Below, in pieces: positions 6,976-14,939 of a stretch of 64,000 bases of DNA. A model generated the notes under the pieces. It was not told the DNA's origin. It did not search any database and saw nothing but the letters and a program-made list of their open reading frames with translations. Origin of the DNA: Mycobacterium lehmannii. Lineage in GTDB: Bacteria > Actinomycetota > Actinomycetes > Mycobacteriales > Mycobacteriaceae. The number at the start of each line of letters is the position of its first letter. Position 1 is the first letter of the stretch. The DNA lies in assembly GCF_002245535.1 (NCBI RefSeq), contig NZ_NKCN01000007.1:62001-126000 (forward strand), written 5' to 3'. The position numbers were made by a program, and so were the translations under genes.

Positions 6976-9465
6976 TCAAGCCGCGGCGCTGCTGGACCCC
7001 TCACCGGATGTGCCGGAGGTGGTGCCGGACGTGCTGCTGCCGGCGTCTCCGGTGGTCGCGCTCGGAGAGTCGTTGTCCGGCTTGGCATGTCGCGGTGACG
7101 ATCCCGGTACCGCCTTGACCGGCTCACCGTTGTCGGGCTTGGCGTGCTTCGGCCCGGACTTGGCGCCGGTGTTCGGACTGAACTTGTTGCCCGGCTTGTA
7201 GCCCTTCTTCGTGTCATCGTCCTTGTCGCCGGTCGTGGTCTCCCCGGCCTTCGTTTCTCCGGTCTTGGTTTCTCCGGCCTTCGTTTCTCCGGCCTTCGTT
7301 TCTCCGACCTTGGTGTCATCGGCGGTGGTCTTATCGGCAGGGGTCTCGGAGGTCTTGGAGTCCTGGATCTTGGTGCCCGTCTCGCTCACCGTGGTTTCGC
7401 CGTCGCCCTCGGCGGCCTTCACGTCCTTGGTCGCGGTCTCTTCAATGCCGACCGCTTCCTCTACGGGCTTCTGAACGACCGCCTCGGCTTTGAGCTTGTC
7501 TGCGACCTTGTCTTCGGCCTCGTTTGCGACGACGTCGTCGACTGCCTCCTCGCCCGCCGGTTCGTCGGTCACGAGGGTGAGCATCCGCGCGCCGGAATCG
7601 GGCAGGTCGGTCGGCGAGGGTAGTTCGCCCTCCTCCTGCGCGGTGTCCGGGAGAAGTTCCTCGGTGGCCTCCTCCAGCGCCTCATCGACGATGTCGGTCA
7701 GCACACTGGTTGGCGTTGTACCCCAGAGGGATCCGCCCGTGAGGAACCTGAGCAGACTGGTCAGGACGTTCGGCGTGCCTACGGTCGGGTTGCCGCTGAA
7801 GAACTCCTTGAAGATGCCCTGAACCAACTGGTTGAAGATGACGCCCGGCACCTGGGCCCAGTCAACGTTGGGGAACGACATGAACGGCGTCGGGTCGCCG
7901 GCCTCGTCCAGTGACCGCTCGTAACCGCCCGTCTGCGGGTTGTAATAGACGTCGGTGTAGCCGAGGTTCACCAGGCTGGTCAACGCCGGCGCAAGCGCGT
8001 TGGCCACCATGCTGAACGGGTTGTAGCGCGCGACCCCTCCGAGCGTGACGAGGTTGAGCACGTCGGCGGCAAGATATAGCGGTTCGAGCAGCGGCAGGGT
8101 TGCCGAGCGCAGCGTGAGATAGAGGTTGACCGCGAGCGGATCGCCGTTCCGGATGCGCTCCGCGAGATCGTCGAGCTCCAGCAGCTGCTGGGGGTCGAGC
8201 GTGACGCCGCGAAGCATGTAGGTCGGAAGCAGGCCCGCAAAGAGGTTGTTGGCCAACGAGAAAGGGTTCGGCCACGCGGCGAAGTCGCTCAGCATGTCGT
8301 ACTGAACCGTCGCGTCGAGCTTGATCGGGATCAGGTTCGCACCGCCGACGGAGAGGCCGGTGCCGGGCAGCGGGGTGCCCCCGCTGTAGGAGGCTTCGGT
8401 CTCTGGGGTCACCGTCTTGATGCCCGCCAGGCCGAACAGAGGATAGAAGCGGGCGAACATTCCGCCGTTGGCGCGCCCGGGATTGCGCAGCAGGATCATC
8501 GGGAGGATGGTGATGCTACCCAGGAGCGGATGCTCGGCGGCGTTGTCCCCGCCCGGTTGATTCACCAGGTCGGCGACGATTCGCTCGTATGCCGCCCCGG
8601 CGGAGAAGGCGCCGAGCCCCATGCTCAGGACCACCGGCACCCGGACCTCGACGGCGTCGATGTCGGGGATGGGGATGTCGAGCAGGTCCAACACCGGATT
8701 CAGGATCTCCAGCTCGCGCAGCACTGACTCGAGGCTGACTTCCACGTCGAGGTACGGGGTCTTGTTGACCTCCTCGGCGATGGCGCGCGGCAGGCCAGGC
8801 ACCCAACCGAGGTCGACTCCCAACAGCTTGAGCACGGTGAACACCGGGCCCGCGGTGATCACGTTGACCGGTCCGGGCAGGTTGGAGAGGTTGAACGGAT
8901 CGCTGAGGTCGAGGCCGAGCAGACCGAACAGGCCGCCGATGGTTTCCGGCAGCGAGCCTGCCAGCAGGTTGCTGAGCTGCTGTTCCACGTCGGGGGTGAG
9001 TATCCCAAGGGGATCGATGAGTGCGCCCACGACTCCCGGTACGTCGATCGGTATCGCGCCGACAACGTCAGCGAGCAAACCTGGCGGTATCTCACCCAGC
9101 ACCCCGCCGAGCAGGTTGTTCAGCACCGACTCCGGGTCGGCGCCGGCCGCCTGTGCCAGCACGGCGAGGTTGAAGTTCTCGACTACCAGCCGGATGAGCA
9201 CCTCTGCGGCGACCTGGCCGAGGTCGTAGACCGCCGGACCGAGGCCGAACGTGAGGTCGGGGATCTCATCGGGTCCGGGCCACTGATTCACCGCCGCGGC
9301 CAGGTTGACGTGGGTATCTACGAGAGTCTTCGCGTCGTCGCTCGGCTCGGGCAGGGGTGCGACGCCGACCGTGAGCGCCGTCGCCGTCGCAGTGGCCGCG
9401 CCGATCGCCGCGATCTTCTTGGAGGTGCGGCTGCGTTTGCCATGCCTGCCGTGTCTGCCAGCCAC
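6976..9465 (-). CDS. Large secreted PE-PPE-domain protein with repetitive Lys/Asp/Thr-rich tail
   Basis: 829 residues. A very basic N-terminus (RHGRHGKRSRTSKK) precedes a hydrophobic signal-like segment (residues 18-36). Residues about 75-430 resemble the alpha/beta-hydrolase-like PE-PPE domain, including PLFGLAGIKTV and NLIPIKLDATVQYDMLSDFA. No N-terminal PE or PPE domain is present. The nucleophile-elbow position reads AFSAG (S288) rather than G-x-S-x-G or S, so catalysis is doubtful. From about residue 570 the chain becomes acidic, then Lys/Thr-rich with GETKA repeats and two copies of AKPDN. A cell-surface or secreted envelope protein is inferred. Its 5' flank is AT-rich. Confidence 0.65.
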   Translation of the reverse strand: MAGRHGRHGKRSRTSKKIAAIGAATATATALTVGVAPLPEPSDDAKTLVDTHVNLAAAVNQWPGPDEIPDLTFGLGPAVYDLGQVAAEVLIRLVVENFNLAVLAQAAGADPESVLNNLLGGVLGEIPPGLLADVVGAIPIDVPGVVGALIDPLGILTPDVEQQLSNLLAGSLPETIGGLFGLLGLDLSDPFNLSNLPGPVNVITAGPVFTVLKLLGVDLGWVPGLPRAIAEEVNKTPYLDVEVSLESVLRELEILNPVLDLLDIPIPDIDAVEVRVPVVLSMGLGAFSAGAAYERIVADLVNQPGGDNAAEHPLLGSITILPMILLRNPGRANGGMFARFYPLFGLAGIKTVTPETEASYSGGTPLPGTGLSVGGANLIPIKLDATVQYDMLSDFAAWPNPFSLANNLFAGLLPTYMLRGVTLDPQQLLELDDLAERIRNGDPLAVNLYLTLRSATLPLLEPLYLAADVLNLVTLGGVARYNPFSMVANALAPALTSLVNLGYTDVYYNPQTGGYERSLDEAGDPTPFMSFPNVDWAQVPGVIFNQLVQGIFKEFFSGNPTVGTPNVLTSLLRFLTGGSLWGTTPTSVLTDIVDEALEEATEELLPDTAQEEGELPSPTDLPDSGARMLTLVTDEPAGEEAVDDVVANEAEDKVADKLKAEAVVQKPVEEAVGIEETATKDVKAAEGDGETTVSETGTKIQDSKTSETPADKTTADDTKVGETKAGETKAGETKTGETKAGETTTGDKDDDTKKGYKPGNKFSPNTGAKSGPKHAKPDNGEPVKAVPGSSPRHAKPDNDSPSATTGDAGSSTSGTTSGTSGEGSSSAAA
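7231..7305. repeat. Tandem 15-base repeat coding GETKA/GETKT
   Basis: Five 15-base units lie head to tail. The copies at 7246, 7276 and 7291 are identical (GGCCTTCGTTTCTCC); those at 7231 and 7261 are diverged. On the minus strand each codes a five-residue unit of the GETKA type in the tail of the PE-PPE-domain protein. The unit is a multiple of three, so gain or loss of copies keeps the frame. Confidence 0.8.
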
Positions 9466-9608
9466 TGATCCGGTCCTTTCGAACGAAACAGCAATTTACG
9501 TGACCGTAACAGGCAGGCTCTCACGAGACTACAATTTGAGCAAATTTGTTGCCTTGGACAGTAAGCTAACTTATCGAAATTGATAGCCCAGCCAGCGCAT
9601 TTACTGAA
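9466..9608. other. AT-rich intergenic region upstream of the PE-PPE-domain gene
   Basis: The 143 bases between the start of the PE-PPE-domain gene and the stop of the fructosamine-kinase-like gene are much richer in A+T than the surroundings, especially 9491-9590 with runs such as CAATTTGAGCAAATTTGTTG. No confident open frame or single promoter can be fixed. It probably holds the minus-strand promoter of the PE-PPE-domain gene. Confidence 0.4.
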
Positions 9609-10376
9609 TCACCCGGCAAGGGCGCTGCGTGCCGCCGCCGACGTTTGCCGTGCGTAACCGCCTCCGAATAGGACGACGTGGGCTAACAGCGGATAAAGCT
9701 GATGCAATCCGACTCGGCCGCGCCATCCCGCCCGCAACTCCCGCACGGATTGGTAGCCGCCGATCACCTCGTCGAAGTGGGGACAGCCGAACAGCGCGAG
9801 CATCGCCAGATCGGTCTCACGGTGACCGCCGTGGGCGGCGGGGTCGATCAGCACCACGCCGTCCGGTGTCCACATCACGTTGCCGCTCCACAGGTCGCCG
9901 TGCAGGCGGGCCGGTGGATCGTCGTCGTCGAAGGCGCCGTCTTCGCACTTGGCCATCACCGTGTCGATGACCGCGCGGCACTCCGCGTCCAGTCGATCGC
10001 CCGCGGCGCGGGCCATCGGCGCCAACCTCTCGCGTGCATAGAAGGCGCCCCATCGCTCATGTCCCGTCAACGACATGGGTAGCGGTGCATGCATCGGCCC
10101 GAAGAACCCTGGTCCCTCCCATCCGTCCGGCGCCGCGCCGAACTCCGCGGCGCCTGCGTCGTGCGTGCGCGCGAGTCGGCATCCGAACTCCCGCGCCGCG
10201 GATTGGGTCGGGGCTACGGTCTGCAGCTCTTCCAGGGTGAGGCTGGTGTCGTCGTAATCGAGCACGGTCGCACACGGGACACCGTCGTGGGCGGCTGAAA
10301 GCCATTGCAGCCCAGCGGCTTCACACGCGAAGAAGCCTGCGGGCGCGGAGGCGTTGCGCTTGACGAACTCCCTCAT
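9609..10376 (-). CDS. Fructosamine kinase/aminoglycoside-phosphotransferase-like protein
   Basis: 255 residues of the protein-kinase-like fold. Motifs are the Brenner-type catalytic loop HGDLWSGNVMW and the metal-binding DPAAHGGHRETDLAML, both diagnostic of fructosamine-3-kinase family PF03881. Such enzymes phosphorylate ketosamines on glycated amines or proteins, leading to deglycation; small-molecule substrates are possible in bacteria. The N-terminus begins at the phosphate-anchor region, so it is somewhat shorter than typical members of about 290 residues. It starts three bases after the preceding SDR stop, implying translational coupling. Confidence 0.8.
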   Translation of the reverse strand: MREFVKRNASAPAGFFACEAAGLQWLSAAHDGVPCATVLDYDDTSLTLEELQTVAPTQSAAREFGCRLARTHDAGAAEFGAAPDGWEGPGFFGPMHAPLPMSLTGHERWGAFYARERLAPMARAAGDRLDAECRAVIDTVMAKCEDGAFDDDDPPARLHGDLWSGNVMWTPDGVVLIDPAAHGGHRETDLAMLALFGCPHFDEVIGGYQSVRELRAGWRGRVGLHQLYPLLAHVVLFGGGYARQTSAAARSALAG

Positions 10377-10379
10377 CGG

Positions 10380-11210
10380 TCAGGGCTGGCCGGACACCCG
10401 GCGCAACACTGCGTCGCGCACCCGGGTCGGCAACCTCGGAACCACGGCAACCTGCAGCTTGGGCCCCAGCCCCACCACATAACGAGGTCGCGGGCGGCGC
10501 GCGGTGAGCGCCTCCTCGACCACGGCGGAGACCTTCTCGGTAGGAACGGCCATCCGTTGGGCAACCGGCACCATCTTCTTCATCCCCGCGATGTGTTTGG
10601 CGTACAGCGCGCGGTGCTCCGGGGAAAGGGCGGCCTCGGCTTCGAGCACCATGGTGTCGGCGGTACGCCACATGTCGGTGTCGGTCTGCGCCGGTTCGAC
10701 GACGACGACGGGTATCCGCCACGGCTGCAACTCCATCCGCAGGGCGTCGGCCGCGGCCTCGAGCGCGAACTTGCTCGCGGCATACGCTCCGAGCAACGGC
10801 ATCGACAGCCTGCCGTTGACGCTGGAGATGAACACGATCCGGCCGCGCGATTCCCGCATCCGCGGCAGTACCGCCCGGGTGACCGCGAGCTGGCCGATCA
10901 CGTTGATCTCCAACTGCTTTCGCCATTCATCGGACGTCACCGTCTCCATGGGCCCGCTGACGACCACCCCGGCGTTGTTGACCACAGCGTCCAGTCGCGC
11001 AGGCAAGACGTCGGCCAAGGCGGCGATCTGGCCGGCGTCGGTGACATCGAGGAGCACCGCCGAGATCCGGTGCGGATCCAGCGCGGTGACCGCCTCGGCA
11101 TCGCGCTCGGTGCGGACACCGGCGATCACCTGCCATCCGCGGGCAGCCAGGTGCTCGGCGAGGGCCCTGCCGATTCCCCGTGACGCGCCGGTGACAAGTA
11201 CCGAAGGCAT
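10380..11210 (-). CDS. Short-chain dehydrogenase/reductase
   Basis: 276 residues, classical SDR. The cofactor motif TGASRGIG lies at 7-14, NNAG at 78-81, the catalytic serine in ISS (128-130), and Y143 with K147 in YAASK. Catalysis is NAD(P)-dependent oxidation or reduction of a hydroxyl or ketone group; the substrate is unknown. It sits nine bases after the DUF1275 gene and three bases before the fructosamine-kinase-like gene, within the minus-strand run that begins with fadD5. Confidence 0.85.
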   Translation of the reverse strand: MPSVLVTGASRGIGRALAEHLAARGWQVIAGVRTERDAEAVTALDPHRISAVLLDVTDAGQIAALADVLPARLDAVVNNAGVVVSGPMETVTSDEWRKQLEINVIGQLAVTRAVLPRMRESRGRIVFISSVNGRLSMPLLGAYAASKFALEAAADALRMELQPWRIPVVVVEPAQTDTDMWRTADTMVLEAEAALSPEHRALYAKHIAGMKKMVPVAQRMAVPTEKVSAVVEEALTARRPRPRYVVGLGPKLQVAVVPRLPTRVRDAVLRRVSGQP

Positions 11211-11219
11211 GCGGCAAGA

Positions 11220-11900
11220 CTAGCGGCCGCGCCGGTCCCCGACCCAGAACAAGATCCCGCTGAGCGCCACCAGTGCCGCGGCGAGCCCGATGATCGGCGC
11301 GACGGTGAAGCGGGTCATCGTCGCCCCCACGACCGCCCCACCGCACATCGTCAGAACCACGCTGTAGCGCAACTTCTCCCGTTCACCGGTGCCACCGGCC
11401 AACCGGCTGTCGAAGCCGATCCGCACGATGGTCGTCGTCAAGACCGTCGTCGACAACTCCTGGATGCCGAACTGCTGGGCGCTGGAATTCTGAACGCCGA
11501 ACGCCACGGCGAGACCGGCGATGAGAAGCAGTTTCGTGTTGTCCTGATAGTCGAGCACTCCGGTCCCGGCGAGCACCGAAAGGGTCGCGAGCAGGACGAC
11601 CTCGAAGGTCATCGTGATCGACAGCCAGCGGCGGACATCGGTGCCCAGGTGGCGGGTGAACCGGCCACTGGCCACCGCGCCAGCGACGAAGCCGACGAAC
11701 GCGACCAGCGCGGCGGTCACGTCCACCCCCGAGTGCGGCACCAGCCAGAAACCCAGGAAGATCACGTTGCCGGTCATGTTCGCCACGAACACGTGGCCGA
11801 GTTTGAGCACGCTGACCGCATCCACCAGGCCGGTCGCGAAGGTCAACAGCAGCAGACAGGTGATCGTCAATCGTTGAGAGACAGGGGATTCGACAACCAC
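11220..11900 (-). CDS. DUF1275 (YoaK-like) membrane protein
   Basis: 226 residues with about six hydrophobic helices. Family features are LLTFATGLVDAVSVLKLGHVF followed by VANMTGNVIFLGF near the N-terminus, and AFGVQNSSAQQFGIQELSTT centrally. Function is unknown; it is an integral membrane protein. It starts at GTG 11900, 15 bases after the mam1D stop, with no visible terminator between, so mce1 transcripts may read into it. Confidence 0.8.
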   Translation of the reverse strand: MVVESPVSQRLTITCLLLLTFATGLVDAVSVLKLGHVFVANMTGNVIFLGFWLVPHSGVDVTAALVAFVGFVAGAVASGRFTRHLGTDVRRWLSITMTFEVVLLATLSVLAGTGVLDYQDNTKLLLIAGLAVAFGVQNSSAQQFGIQELSTTVLTTTIVRIGFDSRLAGGTGEREKLRYSVVLTMCGGAVVGATMTRFTVAPIIGLAAALVALSGILFWVGDRRGR

Positions 11901-11915
11901 GCGTCAACGTCCCGA

Positions 11916-12797
11916 CTACAGCTGCGGTGTCAGGTCCAGCGACGTGATGGTCGACATATTCGTGATCAGCCACTTCGCATCGCGGCGTTCCATCGTCAAC
12001 CGGTAGGACAGGTAGCGCAGCGAAGGGATGTTCTTGCTCATCGGGCTGGTCGCCACCGAGTTGGTGTAGACGATCGCGGTGGCCTCGTCGGGGGTCAGCG
12101 TCTCCACCGCCGCGCCCATCACCTGCGTGGTGTTGGTGACCTGCGCCTGTTTGTTCGTCGCGACGATCGCGTCAATGTACTTGCGGTACTCGTAGGCGAA
12201 GTCGCCACCGAGGAACGCCGCCGACCGCTCCGGCAACGTCTCCATATTGTCCGGCGTGTAGGTCCACAGCGTGGAGATCGCGCTGGCCGCGGTGCGAGCG
12301 ACGTCGAGTTTGGTGTTGATCTCGGCTCGCTCCGACAAGTAGGGCTGCAGGGTCGACGCGGCGAACGCGGCAGCACCGACGAACAGGGCCGCGGCAGCGA
12401 CGATCGCGGCGATGAGCCGCTTGCCCGCGGGCCGGTGCGGAGCGAACCGCACATCCTGCGGCGTGACCTCGGATTCGTCTGGGGCGCCCGGTTCCTCGGC
12501 GACGTCATCGGCCGCCGGCGATTCCGGCTCGGTGACTTGCGGTTTCGCCTCCTCGGTCGCGATCTCGGTGCCCCCGTCGTCGACACGCGCCCGGCCGCGG
12601 CGTTTCGCCTTGCCGACCGGCCGCGGCGCCGACGGCTCCGCTTCTTGCGCTTCCTCTGTTGCTTCCGTATCCGCCGCGGCGGCAGGGCCTTCCGTCTTGC
12701 GACGCCCGAAGAACCACCGACGCCGACGCGGTGCCGGGGTGGATTCCGCTGAGGAGTCGGTGGTCAGATCACCTGAATCAGCTGGCTGATCTTCCAC
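11916..12797 (-). CDS. mam1D: Mce-associated membrane protein Mam1D (Rv0178-like)
   Basis: 293 residues from GTG 12797, chosen because AAGGA precedes it at good distance and longer frames run through mam1C. A long charged, low-complexity cytoplasmic N-terminus (about 150 residues of Glu/Pro/Arg-rich sequence) leads to one transmembrane helix (IAAIVAAAALFVGAAAFAAS). A roughly 130-residue external domain of the Mce-associated type follows, with TPDNMETLPERSAAFLGGDF. Mam proteins are thought to stabilise Mce complexes in the envelope. It overlaps the end of mam1C by 34 bases and is the last recognisable mce1 gene. Confidence 0.8.
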   Translation of the reverse strand: MEDQPADSGDLTTDSSAESTPAPRRRRWFFGRRKTEGPAAAADTEATEEAQEAEPSAPRPVGKAKRRGRARVDDGGTEIATEEAKPQVTEPESPAADDVAEEPGAPDESEVTPQDVRFAPHRPAGKRLIAAIVAAAALFVGAAAFAASTLQPYLSERAEINTKLDVARTAASAISTLWTYTPDNMETLPERSAAFLGGDFAYEYRKYIDAIVATNKQAQVTNTTQVMGAAVETLTPDEATAIVYTNSVATSPMSKNIPSLRYLSYRLTMERRDAKWLITNMSTITSLDLTPQL

Positions 12798-13315
12798 TGC
12801 TGTCCTTCCTTGATAGTCGTTGCCACCCAACGACTTCCACTCTCGACCGTCGACTTGCCGTCTGGCGCCTTCTGGGAAACCTTGGTCGCGACCAGGATGT
12901 CGGCGCTGCCGTTGTCGTTCCACCGCTGCACGCCTGCGGCCAGCACGGTGCCGCTGGTCGGCTCCGCCTGCGCGACCTGGATCAGGATCTCGTTCTGCTT
13001 CTCCTTGAACATCTTCGCGAAATCGCCCGTGCCATTCGTGAGGATCCGTTCCACATAGGCGTTGGCGTTGAAGGGATCCAACGTCGTGTATTCGGTCATG
13101 AACTCACTGACGTACACCAGCGCGGCGTGGTCGTCGGCCACCGTGCGGCGGTCGTTCTCGTGGCTGACCAACATCAGCGAACCCGCCGTGATTGCGGCTG
13201 CCATGAGAAGCGAGGCGACGGCCGAGATGATCGGCAGCCCCCAGCGGCGGGGCGGCTTGGGCTCCACCTCGAAGAAGTCGCGCTCGTCGGCGTCGACCCT
13301 GCGCCGCGGACTCAT
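12764..13315 (-). CDS. mam1C: Mce-associated membrane protein Mam1C (Rv0177-like)
   Basis: 183 residues. A charged N-terminus (SPRRRVDADERDFFEVEPKPP) is followed by a single membrane helix (about 33-52) and an external domain with FMTEYTTLDPFNANAYVERI, NEILIQVAQAEPTSGTVLAA and a typical Mam ending in WKISQLIQV. The ATG at 13315 overlaps the mam1B stop as ATGA, which fixes the start and indicates coupled translation. Confidence 0.8.
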   Translation of the reverse strand: MSPRRRVDADERDFFEVEPKPPRRWGLPIISAVASLLMAAAITAGSLMLVSHENDRRTVADDHAALVYVSEFMTEYTTLDPFNANAYVERILTNGTGDFAKMFKEKQNEILIQVAQAEPTSGTVLAAGVQRWNDNGSADILVATKVSQKAPDGKSTVESGSRWVATTIKEGQQWKISQLIQVI

Positions 13316-14295
13316 TGGCCCTGCGCGTTCATCTGCGGCCGCTTCAACACGGTGAGCTTGGCGACGCGCCACTGCCCGTCACGGGACTTCTCGAACTCGA
13401 CCTGGACGGTCGCCGTGATGAACTTCAACTCCTGGGGATTGTCGCCGCGCTGCCCCTGCATGGCCAGCAGCATCTCGGCCGCGTCCGGCGTCGCCTTCAG
13501 CACGGCGCTGCTCACCGCCCAGTATTCGTTCGAGCTGACACCGGCGTCCTGGCCGGCCTTCTGCTGGGCGATCAACTGCTCGCGGTAGCCGTCGGTGGTC
13601 AGCGACTGTGCACGCGCGAAATCCTCTGCCATGGTGTCGCGCTTGAAGCTGAGCATCTGTTCCACGATCCGAGGACCCTGTTCGGCGATCTGCTGCTTGG
13701 TCTCGTCCACCGCGCGTTCGTGCCGGTACACCACCCAATAGCTCACCCCGACCGCGGCTGCACAAGCCAGCGTCGCGACGGTCAGCACGATCGCGGTCAA
13801 CTTCCGGATGTTGCGCTCCGGCGGTTGGACCGGACGCACCTCGGTGCGCACCAACAGGTCGGCGAAGGTCCGGCGGCGCCTATCCCACAACGGCCACAAC
13901 CATCCGACGCACAGGGCGGCGGTGTCCAGGAGGTGAGCGACCTCGCGCAGCAGCAGCCGCCACACTCCCACCGGCGAACCGTCCCGTTTGCGGACCGCGA
14001 GCCCGAACAGCGCCCGCCCCAGCGAGAATCCCACCACCGCCGGCAGCACCAGGCGGTTCACCGCCATCGCCAGCACCACCACGCCCATCGCGATCAGGTA
14101 GCCCCACCACAACGAGCTACGCTGCGGTGCGGTCAACGACACCACCGCCAGCGTCACCAGCACCGCGAGCCCGGTCAGGATGTCGACGGCGAATGCGCCG
14201 GCCCTGGCCGACCACGCGGCCACCGTTTCGTCGACGGCCTCGCCAGCGGCCACCGGATCTACGGGTGCTTCATGCACAGCGGTCAACGACGTCAC
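13312..14295 (-). CDS. mam1B: RDD-domain Mce-associated membrane protein Mam1B (Rv0176-like)
   Basis: 327 residues. An N-terminal RDD membrane domain (about 25-150: SARAGAFAVDILTGL, SLGRALFGLAVRKRDG, WDRRRRTFADLLVRT) is fused to a further helix (about 168-190) and an external Mce-associated domain (EQMLSFKRDTMAEDFARAQS). The GTG at 14295 overlaps the mam1A stop as GTGA. RDD fused to a Mam domain is the known form of Rv0176. The longer upstream frame is out-of-frame mam1A sequence. Confidence 0.85.
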   Translation of the reverse strand: MTSLTAVHEAPVDPVAAGEAVDETVAAWSARAGAFAVDILTGLAVLVTLAVVSLTAPQRSSLWWGYLIAMGVVVLAMAVNRLVLPAVVGFSLGRALFGLAVRKRDGSPVGVWRLLLREVAHLLDTAALCVGWLWPLWDRRRRTFADLLVRTEVRPVQPPERNIRKLTAIVLTVATLACAAAVGVSYWVVYRHERAVDETKQQIAEQGPRIVEQMLSFKRDTMAEDFARAQSLTTDGYREQLIAQQKAGQDAGVSSNEYWAVSSAVLKATPDAAEMLLAMQGQRGDNPQELKFITATVQVEFEKSRDGQWRVAKLTVLKRPQMNAQGQ

Positions 14296-14939
14296 GAGGT
14301 GACCTGGTCCAGTTTGGCGATCTTGTAGGTGCCTTCGTCGTCGGGCGCCATCTTCACGCGAAGCCGATAGCCCTGCTCCTGATCGGCGACATCGGAATTG
14401 GTGACCTTCACCCGGACCGCGACGAGGACGTCGAATGTCCCGTCGCCGTTGTGTTTCTCCACCGCGGCTCGCATATCCGACACCTGCACCTGTACGTTCG
14501 CGGCCTGGTACGCATCGACCAGCACGCCGGCGTAAAGCGAGGATTGGACGGCGAAGTCGCCGGTCGAGCACTCGATGATCTTGGACTGAGCCGCGGTCAT
14601 GGCGGCGGTGTCCGGGGCATGCGTCGCCGCCACACAATCCTTGGCCGCCTGCAGTGCGGCGGCCTCCGCACGGTCACCGGCCACCACCTTCTGGTCGTTC
14701 TTGAGCAACAGGAATCCCGCGACGCCGCCGGCGGTGGCCAGCACCAGCAGCGCCGCGGAGATGCCGACGGCCAGACCGCGGCCGATCCGCGACGGGCGGC
14801 GGGGCTTGGCCGGGGTCCCGTCCTCGGGGCTGTCCGGGTTCTCGGTAGCTTCGCTGTCTGGGGATACTGCTAACGACTCGTCGGGCGTCTCATCAGCATC
14901 GGTGGGGTTCAGCTGGCGGGTGCCAGCATCTCCTTCCAT
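14292..14939 (-). CDS. mam1A: Mce-associated membrane protein Mam1A (Rv0175-like)
   Basis: 215 residues. An acidic, disordered N-terminus (about 1-50) is followed by one membrane helix (GLAVGISAALLVLATAGGVA) and an external Mce-associated domain with two cysteines (KDCVAATH, IIECSTGDFA), ending in a beta-rich segment. It overlaps the end of mce1F by 31 bases and mam1B by four, so all mam genes are translated from the mce1 transcript. Confidence 0.85.
   Translation of the reverse strand: MEGDAGTRQLNPTDADETPDESLAVSPDSEATENPDSPEDGTPAKPRRPSRIGRGLAVGISAALLVLATAGGVAGFLLLKNDQKVVAGDRAEAAALQAAKDCVAATHAPDTAAMTAAQSKIIECSTGDFAVQSSLYAGVLVDAYQAANVQVQVSDMRAAVEKHNGDGTFDVLVAVRVKVTNSDVADQEQGYRLRVKMAPDDEGTYKIAKLDQVTS

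Noticed and set aside
7231..7305. Possible CRISPR-like array
   Set aside because: The units are 15 bases, contiguous, without spacers and in frame with a coding sequence.
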